Assembly (NCBI RefSeq): GCF_002099425.1
Contig: NW_018344289.1
Location: 806,001 to 870,000, forward strand
DNA from: Phascolarctos cinereus
Lineage: Eukaryota > Chordata > Mammalia > Diprotodontia > Phascolarctidae
Direction of reading: 5' to 3'
DNA: 64,000 nucleotides
The position numbers and the translations under genes were made by a program. The notes below the pieces were generated by a model that did no database searches, was not told where the DNA came from, and worked only from the letters and a program-made list of their open reading frames with translations. Positions 1-10,285 of this stretch are shown in pieces. Positions within the stretch are counted from its first letter, which is position 1; every line of letters starts with the position of its first letter.

Positions 1-554
1 TACTCACCTCAGGATCACCACCCAGAATTGTGACCCAGATCCAAGCATGGACAATGCAAAAGATTCTTGCATCAGCACTGGGAAAGAGACCCCTGTAATC
101 CCCCTCTTATTAGCCACCTGATTCCCCCTCAGTGTGAGGGCCGGAAGCTCAGGAGGCAGGCAAGCTTGCTCAGGAACTGAGGCTGAGACCTAGCTTCTCC
201 CTCACTGCAGAAACAAACTTTTCCCACTGACCCTCTAAGTTGTCTTTGGCATTCCTGGGTTGAGAGTTCTGGAAACTGCCACAGCTGCCTATGATTCAGT
301 CCTCTGAGGCCTGCTCCAGGTTTGCTGAGGCCTGTGCTACCTAAGAGCCCATGCTGAATTGTGCTCCTCTTCCAGCCCACGGTGATATACCATCCAGGTT
401 GTGTTGGGCTAGAATTTTGTTTCACTTTGTCCTTTTGTAGATTCTGATGTTTTAGAATTTGTTTAGAGCCTTTTTAAAATAGGTATTTGGAGGGGTTTGG
501 GGGAGAGCCAAACAAGTCACTGATTTCACTCCATCATCTTGGCTCCACCTCCCA
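1..554 (-). mobile_element. HAL1/L1 type I 5' untranslated region, cut by window edge
   Basis: Reverse complement of the L1-class 5' region seen again at 9,442, 30,524, 46,097, 55,078 and 55,741. Read on the minus strand it begins at 554 with GGAGGTGGAGCCAAGATGATG and continues through the same landmarks as the other copies (GCCTCAGCAAACCTGGAGCA, the CAGAGTGAAACAA-like stretch, CCCAGACTTCTCAACCC-like stretch). The element runs leftward out of the window, so ORF1 is not seen. Any open frame here is chance. Confidence 0.85.
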
Positions 555-1094
555 AAATATGATATTCTAAAAGGCAAAATAAAACACCAAGTGGCATGTT
601 AAAGGTAGAAAACTGGGAGTTATCCCTAGGTCGACTTTTCCAAGACTTGGTTTTTGTTTAACTAAACAAGCCGATGTCATGATAGAGATTCAGAAACCTG
701 AACCTGCCTCATATAAGGCCCCGCCTTAGGCCTTGATAGGAATTTTGGAGTCTATGATTCTCCAAAATGTAGTGAGTATTTTTGTGAAAAGTACAGAAAT
801 CTTAAACAATAGAAAAAAAGCAAACATAAGCAGTTGCCAGGGAATAAATTGTTAGTGAATTTCACAATAGTTTTGTAGCTAGTAGCAAATTATCTTTAGA
901 TGCTGAAAAGAAAATTATTTTTAAACACTTACTAAGGTATTTTTCATCACTCAAAAATCAAACACACTTTATTTTGTCATTGCTATTGTTTGTGCATTTT
1001 TAAAAGACTTTATTGAAAGTTAATAACCTTATAGAACATAAGAAATAACAAAGTTCATGTAGATTTGGAAAGTGTCTAAAATATCAAGAGAAAC
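555..1094. other. AT-rich stretch, nothing recognised
   Basis: No open frame of note, no repeat family I can name. It separates two L1-class fragments and may be ordinary intergenic DNA or decayed repeat. Confidence 0.5.
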
Positions 1095-1100
1095 ATTGAA

Positions 1101-1913
1101 AAAGGTTGAATTCTGGGAGCCAAGACAACAGAGTAACTACTAACTTGCTTTGTTTCTCCCATTTTGACCTATAAAAAAATGGTTCCCCAGGAAAAATCTT
1201 GGAACAGTGAGTCAAACTGAAAAATGAAGTGGAGCAATATTTTACCATAGGAAACTTGGAGGATTATGAAGAAAGGTCAGTCTCATCCAGTGAAAGGGAC
1301 ATTCCAGGACAGGAAGTGTTCAAGCAAGTCAGCAACAAACCATACCTCAAAAAACCCAGTTGAGATCCTGAGAACCAGGGTGGTGGAGCAGGAAAACAAC
1401 AGCATGAAGACACTCCACATGCCTTAGGGCAGCAATGGACTCCATCTCAATGAACCACAAGGTGCACTTGAGCAGTCCAAACAGGTAAACTCCAACAGCC
1501 AAACCTCCCCATGTTTCAATGCAGCCCTGGGGGGAAGATGACCTTCAGTGGCCAGACCTCCATTTGTTTCAGTGTAGCCCCAGAAAAATGCAGAAAACCC
1601 CATGTGTCCTCAGCAAGATCAAAACACAAACTCAGAAGACAGCATGGCCAATATACCTATATCTAAAACCTCAAAGTGAAATATGACTTGATCCCATGTC
1701 CAAAAAGCCTTCTTGGAAGAGCTCAAGTAGTTAAGTCAAATACTACAGGTGGGAAAAAATTTGGGGAAAAAAGAGACGTATGGTACAGAGAGTCAACAGA
1801 TTAGAAAAGGAAAGATAAAGGTTGACTGAAGAAAACAGTCCTTAAAAAGTACCATTGGGAAAATGGGGAAAAAAATCCACTGAAAAAACAATTCATTAGA
1901 AAGAAGAATTGGA
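1101..1913 (+). mobile_element. L1-class element, type II 5' region plus short ORF1 remnant
   Basis: Starts with GGGAGCCAAGACAACAGAG and shows the type II leader also present at 1,914 and 45,003 (landmarks: CCAGTTGAGATCCTGAGAAC, AGGGTGGTGGAGCAGGAAA, CAGCCCTGGGG). From about 1,680 it carries ORF1 N-terminal sequence (AAAAAGCCTTCTTGGAAGAGC), then heptad-region sequence ending at AGAAGAATTGG, where the next type II copy begins. More diverged than the copy that follows it, so probably older and the target of that insertion. Confidence 0.7.
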
Positions 1914-2940
1914 GGTTCCGCTTCCAGAAGCCAAGACGGTGGAATAAAAAATAAGTCGTCACTCTCATCAAAATATTGGAACAGCTGAACCAGCAGAAAG
2001 ATGTAGGTGCAGCATTGTAGTAGTTCAGGAAGCTTGAGAAAGGCCCCTCTTGCCTTGGGGGAGAGGGAGCAGTGCAGAATGGGAGCATCCCAGCAAGCTG
2101 GCAGAAAGCCCTACCTCAGCATATCGGGGGAAGATCCTGAACCTCAGGTGGTGGAGCAAACAACACCAATTCCAGGACTTCTGAGTGCTTCATTAAGGGC
2201 AGGGGAACCAATGGGAGCAGGCTCAGAAAATCACCAACTCAGTGTTCTCTGGCTAAAATGTGTCCCAGTGCCTCAGCAAAACTCTGGGAAGCACTGCAAG
2301 GGTTTCCCACGGCAATAAAACATCCATCTGAATGGAGTTGAGGAAAGCAAAAGCCTGGTGAGCAGGTAACCTTCAGGGGCCAGACTACCCATTCCTACCC
2401 TTATAGTTCCAGTGTTTCTGATTCCAGCCCAACACCGAGTAAGCTGCCGGAACACTATAGCCTCCAACTGCCAGCATCAGAGACCTCAGCACATAAAACC
2501 AATGATCAGGCCCCAGGCTACCAACACCAAAAGTGTGGGTCAGTGCCCCATGCTCCCCAGCAGGAGAGCTCAATCTCTTTAAAGTCCAGGAAATAAGCAA
2601 ACACCATGAGCAAAAAGAAATGTACTATAGATACTTATTATGGGAACAGTGAAGATCAAGGCAGAAGTTCTGAAGAAGACAACATTGTCAACAAACCCAC
2701 ATCTGGAACCTCAAAAGGGAATATGAACTGGTCTGAAGCCCCAAAAGCCTTCTTGGAAGAGCTCAAGAAGGATTTTAAAAGTCAAATAAGAGAGGTAGAA
2801 GAAAAAATTGGAAAAAGAAATGAGAGGTATGCAAGAGAGAGAATGTACATTATCACCACTGTTGTTCAATATTGTACTGAAAATGCTAACTTTAGCAATA
2901 AGAGAAGAAAAAGAGAAATGTATGAAAGATATTTTTTGTG
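1914..2940 (+). mobile_element. L1-class type II element, 5' region + ORF1 N-terminus + ORF2 sliver
   Basis: Leader begins near AGCCAAGACGGTGGAATA at 1,930 and matches the 45,003 copy closely in order (CAGCAGAAAGATG, GGGAGAGGGAGCAGTGCAGA, CATCCCAGCAAGCTGGCAG). ORF1 starts at 2,606. At about 2,830-2,845 the ORF1 sequence stops matching the other copies and becomes ORF2 reverse-transcriptase sequence, which itself ends near 2,935. The 3' part of the element is absent. Confidence 0.8.
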
Positions 2941-2941
2941 A
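2606..2941 (+). pseudogene. Broken L1 ORF1 N-terminus joined to ORF2 RT fragment
   Basis: The frame opening at 2,606 (MSKKKCTIDTYYGNSEDQG) is the N-terminus of L1-class ORF1 protein, the RNA-binding trimer subunit of the retrotransposon particle. It includes the acidic stretch SEEDN, the AFLEELKKDFKSQIREVEEK coiled-coil start, and would normally continue through heptads, an RRM and a C-terminal domain (roughly 350 residues; about 80 are left). From about 2,845, in the next frame, the sequence reads CTLSPLLFNIVLKMLTLAIR, the conserved block of L1 ORF2 reverse transcriptase just upstream of the catalytic F-ADD motif, which is missing. The two parts are out of frame with each other, so no chimeric protein is encoded. 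Identification of both parts is firm; the mechanism (template switch or deletion) is inference. Confidence 0.8.
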
Positions 2942-3720
2942 TTATGGGTATATCTCTATCACCTTTTGGGCCGCCAAGGTATTGAGGTTGAATTCTGCTT
3001 TAGTAAGAACCACCATCTACTTCTTCAATTTTTATTCCATTTTGAAGTAAAGAGTTATGATCATTTTGCACATTGTTTTCTCTTACATTACTCCTCATCT
3101 GTTCATATAAGTCTTCCAATACTTTTTATTTAGTTCTGCATATTAATAATTTCTTAATATATAGTATTATTTTTCAATTCTTGTGTATAATTTATATTGA
3201 CATTCTCTGAACAATGAGCATATACTTTAATTCAAGTATTTTGTTACCAAGAAAAAAATGCTTCTATGACTATTTTGTTATTTATTTGACAGTTCTCTGT
3301 CTGAGCTGCTGGGCCCTATACAAAATAATGGAATTTCTGTCAAAGGGCTTCCTTACTTTTGGATATCTAAAAATGTAAGCAAAGCAGTTTGTTCCAGTTA
3401 AACTGATTGCCACTATGTCTTTGCCCCAATGTGCCTATTAGTCATTCCCAGAAATCCCTGACAAGCTTTAGTCAAATCTCTTCATTTGTGTTCACTATAT
3501 ATAATCTATTACATATATTATAAATGTTATATTTGACACATTTGCATATGCATATTCACCTATGGGGTATATTATGTTGGAGAGAGAAACAGAGAAACAG
3601 ATATGCATATGTTTTCACTAATCCATTTTTTTACCTTCCTGAAAACCTAAAAATTTAATCAAGAGAGCAGAAACCGCTACTGAGCAGAAGTGGCCTGACT
3701 AGGAGTGAACCTAATTTAAA
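2942..3720. other. AT-rich stretch, nothing recognised
   Basis: Low-complexity A/T runs and a small TATA-rich patch near 3,495-3,560. No gene or named repeat supported. Confidence 0.5.
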
Positions 3721-3730
3721 ATACAATACT

Positions 3731-3932
3731 GAGTTTAAATTTAGCCTCAGACACTTAATAGCTATGTGACCCTAGGGAGGTCATTTACCTCATTTGCCTC
3801 AATTTCTTCATCTATAAATTGAGCTAGAGAAGGAAATGGTAAACCACCCTAGTATCTTTGCTATGAAAATCCCAAATGGAGCCACAAAGAGTCAAAAACG
3901 ACTGAAACCACCGAATAACAATGACTGAAAAC
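3731..3932 (+). mobile_element. Mar1-type CORE-SINE, 5' part missing
   Basis: Contains TAGCCTCAGACACTTAATAG, CTATGTGACCCTAGG, the TCAATTTCTTCATCTATAAA core and the tail AGAGTCAAAAACGACTGAAAC. The tRNA-related head is degraded or absent. Family members are non-autonomous and copied by a LINE in trans. Confidence 0.8.
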
Positions 3933-4289
3933 CAGGCTTCTTTATTAAGGATGTATTTTTTTTTTAATTTTTGCCCAAGGAAGTCAGGTTACCAGTGGCC
4001 TAAATTTTGATATAGCATGATTCCAACAAATAAGAATCTAGGACATAAGGTATATGTATAAATAAACTCTTGAGTGCTATACTATCACCTCTCTGCCTCA
4101 CATAGCAGTGTATTATCAACTAGAGGAGAGGTTCATTGAAGAGTTTTCTGGTTTTTAAGGTAGCTAATAGTGCCATGAAAAATATGTGTGCTTATATATT
4201 ATAGCTGATTTTAATAAACAAATGTTAAATACATATATATGACAGACAAAAACTTGCACTTAGATTGTGAATAACCTGCAAAACACTGT

Positions 4290-4497
4290 TTTTGTTGTTG
4301 TTCAGTCATTTCACTCTTGTCTAACTCTTCTCCAGCTCATTTTGCAGTTGAGAAAACTAAAGCAAACAGAGTTAAATGATTACCCCAGGGTCTCACACAG
4401 CTACTAAATGTTTGAGGGCATATTTGAACTCAGGAAGATGAGTCTTCCTGATACCAGGCTTGGCACTCTATCCACTTCATCACCTAGCTACCCCTAC
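4290..4497 (-). mobile_element. Mar1-type CORE-SINE, minus strand
   Basis: Read on the minus strand: head GGGGTAGCTAGGTGATGAAG, the CTTCCTGAGTTCAAATATGC block, GTGTGAGACCCTGGGGTAAT, then AACTGCAAAATGAGCTGGAG, with a shortened middle before the tail near 4,290 (GACTGAACAACAAC). Clear family match with an internal loss between core and tail. Confidence 0.8.
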
Positions 4498-5050
4498 AAA
4501 TCATTACAGGAGGTCATTTCCATACACTAAAATAATGTATTTGTTTTCTTCTATAACTAAACTGATTTTGACAGTGAACATTATTTTCATAAGCTACCAT
4601 AATCTAATGGGCACCAATCTTCATTAAATCTCTATTTTTAAAACACATAATAAAGCAGGCATTTGATCTCATATGGTTATGAAAGTGCTCGACCAGTTTA
4701 CAGAAAAGAAGGTCAAGGAGAAATCAGTTGGTTTTACTTTCAATTTTACACATGTAGGCTACTTTCTGTCTTTGACTTAAAGGACTGTTAATACTAAGGA
4801 AACCTTTAAAAAATAAATATTGCCTTAATTGATTTTCATTCTGTGTTTTTTTTTCCACCTTTAATGGACCAGAGCATTTGCCACAGTTTTCAAATTTAGA
4901 TTTACATAACTAAGAATTTTATGAAATAGGGATTTTATACCAATATTGTTTTTCCATTTCAGTGTGAAAAACTAAAAAAAAAATTATCAAATTGGTTATT
5001 CATATTTTTGTTGTCTTAAAATTGAGGAATTGAGGGAGTTCGATCTTCCT
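4498..5050. other. AT-rich stretch, nothing recognised
   Basis: A/T runs without a usable open frame or a repeat I can name. Confidence 0.5.
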
Positions 5051-5054
5051 AAAG

Positions 5055-5740
5055 GACAGATCTGACTATGTTCACTCGCCTCCACTACAGTAAGCATTAA
5101 ATAACTTTTAGAAATTCCTGACTACCTCCAAAATCAATTATAAGACCCTGTTTATGTTTAAAGTTCTTCACAACCTAGTGTCTTACTACTTTTCCAGTGC
5201 TTTGCATATTGCAACTCTATTTATACTCTATGATCTTGCAGTATTGGCCTTTTTACTGTTCCTGGCATATGATATTCCATCTCCATACTCTATACCTCTT
5301 CACTGCCTTTCCTCCAAGCTTAGAATACTCTCTTCATCTGGCATTAGAGCTTCTGAGCATTCCTTAAATACAGTTCAAATATTATTCCCTGGAAAAAATA
5401 TTTTCTGTTTCACATACTTGTACACCTCAATGCTAATGCCTTCTCACTAGTTGTCTCCTATGTAAACATACATATATATATACATAAACATGCATGTTTG
5501 TGTATTTGTACAGTTGTATGTATCTATATCTATACATACTGATCTATATCTAAATCTATCACCTGTAACTATCACATAACTATTTTTCTTGTATATACAT
5601 GGTTATGTGCATGTTGTCTCCTTCAGTAGAATGTGAGTTCCCTGAGGGCAGAGACCCTGCTTTTGCCTTTCTTTTTGTCCCCAGGGTTTAGCACAATGGC
5701 TGACATGTAAGAAACAATTAATGCTTGTTGACCTTCAGGC
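5055..5740 (+). mobile_element. LINE-2 3' end
   Basis: Old LINE-2 copy. Visible landmarks are AAAGGACAGATCTGACTATG, the degraded C-terminal coding part (CTACCTCCAAAATCAATTAT, GTTCTTCACAACCTAGTGTC, GTATTGGCCTTTTTACTGTT) and the 3' tail GAGGGCAGAGACCCTGCTTT with GTTTAGCACAATGGCTGACA and AATTAATGCTTGTTGACC near 5,740. The open frame at 5,154-5,450 is what remains of the ORF2 C-terminus after decay. A TATA-rich simple patch at about 5,465-5,560 lies inside it. Confidence 0.75.
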
Positions 5741-7770
5741 AAATTCTTAAAGAGGAGTGATTGGGGAGATCTATTGTATTTATTCTTCATATGCTTCATG
5801 ATAATAGATGAAACACTTAAGCCAAGTTGTGTGTGTGTGTGCATTTTAATTTTATGCCAACTATATTCCTGTTTTCTCTCTGGCTGTGTATCACAGAGAG
5901 AACAAACATACAGTTGTGTTGCAGCCTGCAGCACTACAGAGTGCAGTTTAAACAGGATTAACATGCAATTGGAAAATATGTATAAAAATAAATCAATTTA
6001 TAATAGAGTATAGATAATGTTAAAATAGTTTTCCAAGCATCCTCAAGTAGCATTTACATAAGTTCAATTTGAGTTTGCTACTACCAATAAATAACATACA
6101 CATGTACTATTTCTGACACAAAAATATTTTGCCTTTTTGCCAAATTTTCTTAATCCAAAAGGTGTAATAACCCTCATTTCCCTTTTAATTGTTATCAAGT
6201 CTAATTAATATTTATAAAAAAAATCTCTGTAATATGACATCATTGTCTATAATAATATATGAAACTATTATTATTATGGCTGCACTTATTACTAAATAAT
6301 GTGATAGATGGTGTTAGCTATAAAAGAACAAGTCTTCCCTTTCCTTTGTGAAATATCATTTTGTTTCCCATTCAACCAGTCTGCAAGATTATTTAAAATG
6401 TCAAGGTTTTAACTGAATCTTTCTTTCTTTGAAATTCAAACTTATCCCTTCCAATTGAGTCAAATCCTGTTAGCTTCTCTTTTGTCATCATATTGGATGT
6501 TTATATCATAACAAAGAAGTATTCTCACTACAATTTTTCCATTGCAGTGTCCTCAGTAAGGAATGAGAGAACCTTAAGTGTAATGGGGGTTCAATTTCTG
6601 TCACTTTACACAGGTCCCTTCCCTGGGTACACTCTATTTGTACCTCTTCCCATAAAAACCAAACTTAAAGATGTCTTAAAGTAATTATTTTTCCTAGGGG
6701 ATACTCAAGGAATCTGCAATATGTGTTTTGCTTTATCTTTCTACTGTGCTAAAAGACTTGCTTTTCTTTTCCTTCCTTTTTTTTTCTTCTTTTTTTCTCC
6801 CCTCCCCACTGGCTATAAGAAAACCATATATATTTATATTTATATCTATATTTACATATGCATATGTATGAATATATGTGCATGTACATATGCATGCATA
6901 CATATACATGTGTGTGTATGTATGTATCTATGTATGTATGTATGTATGTATGTATGTATGTATCTTTTCTTCTGGAAATGTATCCTGGGTCTGCTAGATT
7001 TTATTTCTGACTCATTGGTTAAGCTGCCTTCTGGCTGTAAAATTATAGATGCTAGAGATTATTGTTGAGTGGATTTGAGAGTAAAACAAAAAAATTATTA
7101 GTACCTTGTAACATGTTTCAGCTAATACATTTCAGTTATGATAAAGAGGAACTCACTGATTTAGAAATTAACTAATAATTTTAACTACATTGAATACTCT
7201 GTTGTTTTTATAGAGCAGCTTTTGGACTTATGGCATTTTATCAAATGAAATATTATAGCACAGATATTATTGTGGAAGAATATGAAATATGTTTTATTGG
7301 TCCTTTTATAACATAACCTCAGATAGCAGACAGGGTCATTTTTATTAAATGAAGGGATGTTCATGAAGCCAAGGTTGTGTTGTCTGTTCCTTTGCATGTT
7401 TCTTTATTTTCCCAGGTAGTCTTGTCACATCTTTAATTGACAAAAAATATGAGTGACTTATTTATAATTTGCCACTTCTAGAAACTCTTTCTCTTCATAT
7501 TTCAAGTTTGATTGGACTGTTCCTTGAAAGTAACTGAGGAAAATCAAGGGGCCTTAGATGGTTAAAATAGAAATAAGCAAGTCGATAATTGTCTAAAGTA
7601 AACTTCTGCTTGACTTCCTTACTACTCAGACATAAAAACAGACACATACCATTACACAAAGGTATACTTGAGGCAGGAAGACACAATTAAGTTAGGGAAA
7701 TGAAGGGGTTGAGTGACAAGTGATAATAGAAGTACATCAGGGAAGAGTATCTCAGCACACTCTAGTAGAA
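5741..7770. other. AT-rich stretch with one large microsatellite; no gene seen
   Basis: Several short open frames occur on both strands but none has a domain, a consistent codon bias or a family resemblance. The low-complexity part is given separately. Probably unique intergenic DNA. Confidence 0.5.
6826..6963. repeat. Composite TA / GTAT microsatellite
   Basis: Starts as TATA/TATTTA-type sequence and grades into a clean (GTAT)n run between about 6,910 and 6,963. Open frames across it encode only tyrosine/isoleucine/cysteine runs. Confidence 0.95.
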
Positions 7771-7774
7771 AGCT

Positions 7775-7995
7775 AGATAGGATAGTGCTGAATTTGGAAT
7801 CAAGAAATCTTAGCTCATAATAATGTCTCATATACTTTCTAGCTATCATTTAACTTCCCTTTACCAAAGTTTCCTCATCTGCAATATGATAATAATTGCA
7901 AGTATCTTATAAGATTGTTGTGAGAATAAATGATATAATTGTAGAGTACTTTAAAATCCTAAAACACAATATTCATGCTACCTATTGTTATTACA
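7775..7995 (+). mobile_element. MIR/THER1-type SINE
   Basis: Shows CTAGCTATCATTTAACTTCC, AGTTTCCTCATCTGCAATAT, TAAGATTGTTGTGAGAATAA and a TTATTA-rich end, the order expected of the MIR/THER1 group. Diverged, so old. Confidence 0.75.
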
Positions 7996-8004
7996 ACTGC
8001 CACT

Positions 8005-8235
8005 CTATAATTCATTCATTCATGCTTTTCATTCATTCATTACTTTTCTGTCACTTAGTCGATAAATAACCACTTATTAAACACCTGATATAGGCCAGGG
8101 ACTGTGCTAAGCACTGAGAATATAAAAAGAAGTCAATGACATTATTTGTGCTAAAGCAGGTCAGGATCTAAATAAGCAAGAAAAGGCTAGGTTATGAAGT
8201 GCTTTGAATGTCAAATAGAGCATTTAAATTTGATT
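8005..8235 (-). mobile_element. LINE-2, 3' segment (part 1 of 3), minus strand
   Basis: Plus-strand reading shows AGGCCAGGGACTGTGCTAAG, CACTGAGAATATAAAAAG and AGTGCTTTGAATGTCAAATA, the reverse complement of the LINE-2 3' end. An (ATTC)n patch near 8,010-8,045 is the element's own simple tail. Continues after the L1 insertion at 8,740. Confidence 0.8.
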
Positions 8236-8240
8236 CTGAT

Positions 8241-8484
8241 GAACACTGGGAAAGACTTACGTGAACTGATGCTGAGTGATGTGAGCAGAACTGGGAAAAC
8301 ATTGCACACAGTAACAGCCACAATGTGTGATGATTGATTTGATAGACTTATCTCTTCTTAGCAATGCAAGGATCCAAGACAACTCCAAAAGACTTATGTT
8401 GGAAAATGCTGCCCACATCCAAAAAAAGAGCTATGGAGTCTTGAATGCAGATTGAAGAACATTATTTGTACTTTTTTATTATTT

Positions 8485-8524
<40 letters not shown>

Positions 8525-8730
8525 TATTATTACTATTATTTGTTTTTTCTTTCTCATGCTTTCTCCTACTGGTTATAATTCTTTATAACATGAATGTATA
8601 TGTTGAGCCTATATCAATTTACATGTCCCTCTTGAGGTGGGGGTGTAATTGGGAAGAAAATTTAGAAATCAAAATGTTAAGCCAGTGAATGTTGAAAACT
8701 AAAAATAAATAAATTTATTAGTTAAAAAAA
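8241..8730 (+). mobile_element. L1 3' end inserted into LINE-2
   Basis: End of L1 ORF2 plus 3' UTR: GAACTGATGCTGAGTGATGT, CACACAGTAACAGCCACAAT, GACTTATGTTGGAAAATGCT, ATGGAGTCTTGAATGCAGAT, and the terminal AGTGAATGTTGAAAACTAAA before an A-rich tail. Severely 5'-truncated. The LINE-2 target resumes at about 8,740; GATTCTGATG on the left and AATTCTTATGG on the right look like a decayed target duplication. The last kilobase of the parent element is all that was copied. Confidence 0.85.
8488..8517. repeat. (TA)n microsatellite inside the L1 3' UTR
   Basis: Uninterrupted TA run in the T-rich part of the L1 3' UTR. Confidence 0.95.
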
Positions 8731-8739
8731 TAATTCTTA

Positions 8740-9441
8740 TGGTGATAAGAAGTCACTGCAGTTTATTGAGTAGAGAAGTGACATTGTTGGGACTGCCCTT
8801 TAGGAAAATCATTTGTGTGGATGAGTGGAGGATGGATTAGAATAGAGAGAGATTTGAGGCAGGAAGACACAGTAGCAATCTATTTCAATAATGCATGTAT
8901 GAGCTGAAGAGGTGGCACTATAATGGTGGCAATATCAGAGGAGAGAAGGGATCATATTTGAGAGACATTGCAAAGATGAAATAGGGAGACCGCGACAGCA
9001 CATTGGATATGGGGGTATTGAGAGGTAGTTGAGTCAATGAATCTGGACTTCTGAGTTTGAGGGACTGGAAGGATGGAAATACCCTTTATAGTAATAAAAT
9101 GTTAGGGGTGTGAGGAGAGAGTATAGAGGAATCGATAATGATGGCTAGTGAAACTAGTTTGAGATTTCTGAAAGACAGTTAGAGATGCAATATTAGAAGT
9201 CAGCAGAATGAAAGATCTTGGAGAAGAATAGGAAAATGTTAGAATTGTCAGCATAGAGATAGCAATTAAATCTATGAAAGTTGATGACAACACCAAGAGA
9301 AGTAGAAAAGGTAGAAGAGAAGTGGACCCAGGACAGCATTTTGTAGGAAGATTAGAGGGCTTAACTTTATGAAGATGTAGCAAAGATGATGGGGGAGTGG
9401 TCGGAGAGATAGGAGAGCCAGGCCAGAGTGGTGCCCCAGGG
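8740..9441 (-). mobile_element. LINE-2 ORF2 reverse transcriptase segment (part 2 of 3)
   Basis: On the minus strand this encodes decayed LINE-2 RT: TTLAWLSYLSDHSPIIFATS around 9,370-9,430 and VLGPLLFYLF around 9,305-9,335, the latter being the conserved QGSVLGPLLF block of LINE-2/CR1 reverse transcriptases. Frames shift repeatedly, so it is long dead. HAL1 at 9,442 interrupts it exactly where the conserved FQDTTLxW segment begins; the upstream half is at 12,375. Confidence 0.85.
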
Positions 9442-10285
9442 AATGGAGCCAAGATGGTGAAGTAAAAGCAGTAACTTGCATAAGCTCCCCTCCCCAAATC
9501 CCTCCAAATGCCTGTAAAAAAATAACTCTAAAATATTCCACAGCAGCAAAACCCACAAAAAGACAGAATGAAACAATTTCCAGGCCAAAACAACCTGGAT
9601 GGTTGATAGGAAAGGTCTGTTGTGCCAGGCTGGGAAAGGAAGCTAGTTCAGTGTGGGCCATGCAGGCAAAAATGCAGTAGGCATCAGCAGACTTAATCAT
9701 GGGCAGCTGTGGTGGTTTCCAGACTTCTCAACCCAAATGCTAAAGATAACTCGTAAAATCAGTAGGAAAGGTCTGTTGGACTATGGTGAGAGAAGAGCAA
9801 ATCCCTGGGGAACTGGCGACAGTGGCAGCTGCTGTTTCTTGAGCTCTTGAGTCACAGGCTGTGGGGGTATCAAGTAGCTGCTCAGAGGTGGATTTTGGGA
9901 ATACCTTTGCTGGTGCTGAGGCAGGATTCTCTTGCTTTGCCCTTCCTTGGATCTGTGTCCCAGTCCTGGGTGGTGGTCCTGAGGCTAGGAGGAGCACTGG
10001 TGTGACAGATCTTGTGGCAGTGGTGGAGTGGGAATCCTCCTCATGGTTTCAAGGCAGAAAAGAGTGTTTGTTTTCACTAATAGACAAGAGCAAAGGCCAG
10101 GAAAGTAGTAAACAACTTTCTTTTAATAATACTACCTTGGAAGTGCTGAAAATTTATAGGTCCCTAGAAGCATCTCTGAAAACAGCTGCACCAAACTCCT
10201 GAAGTTTGGGACAGTACACCCTCCAAACTAGACATACAGCTCTACCTTAACAAAGAGTTAAAAAGTCAAGTAATTGACTGAGAAC

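Noticed and set aside
6493-6684. Possible small host exon (63 codons)
   Set aside because: No splice signals with coding bias around it and no protein family recognised.
9272-9700. 142-codon minus-strand open frame
   Set aside because: It crosses the LINE-2/HAL1 insertion boundary, so it is a chance fusion of two unrelated repeats; only short pieces of LINE-2 RT are real.
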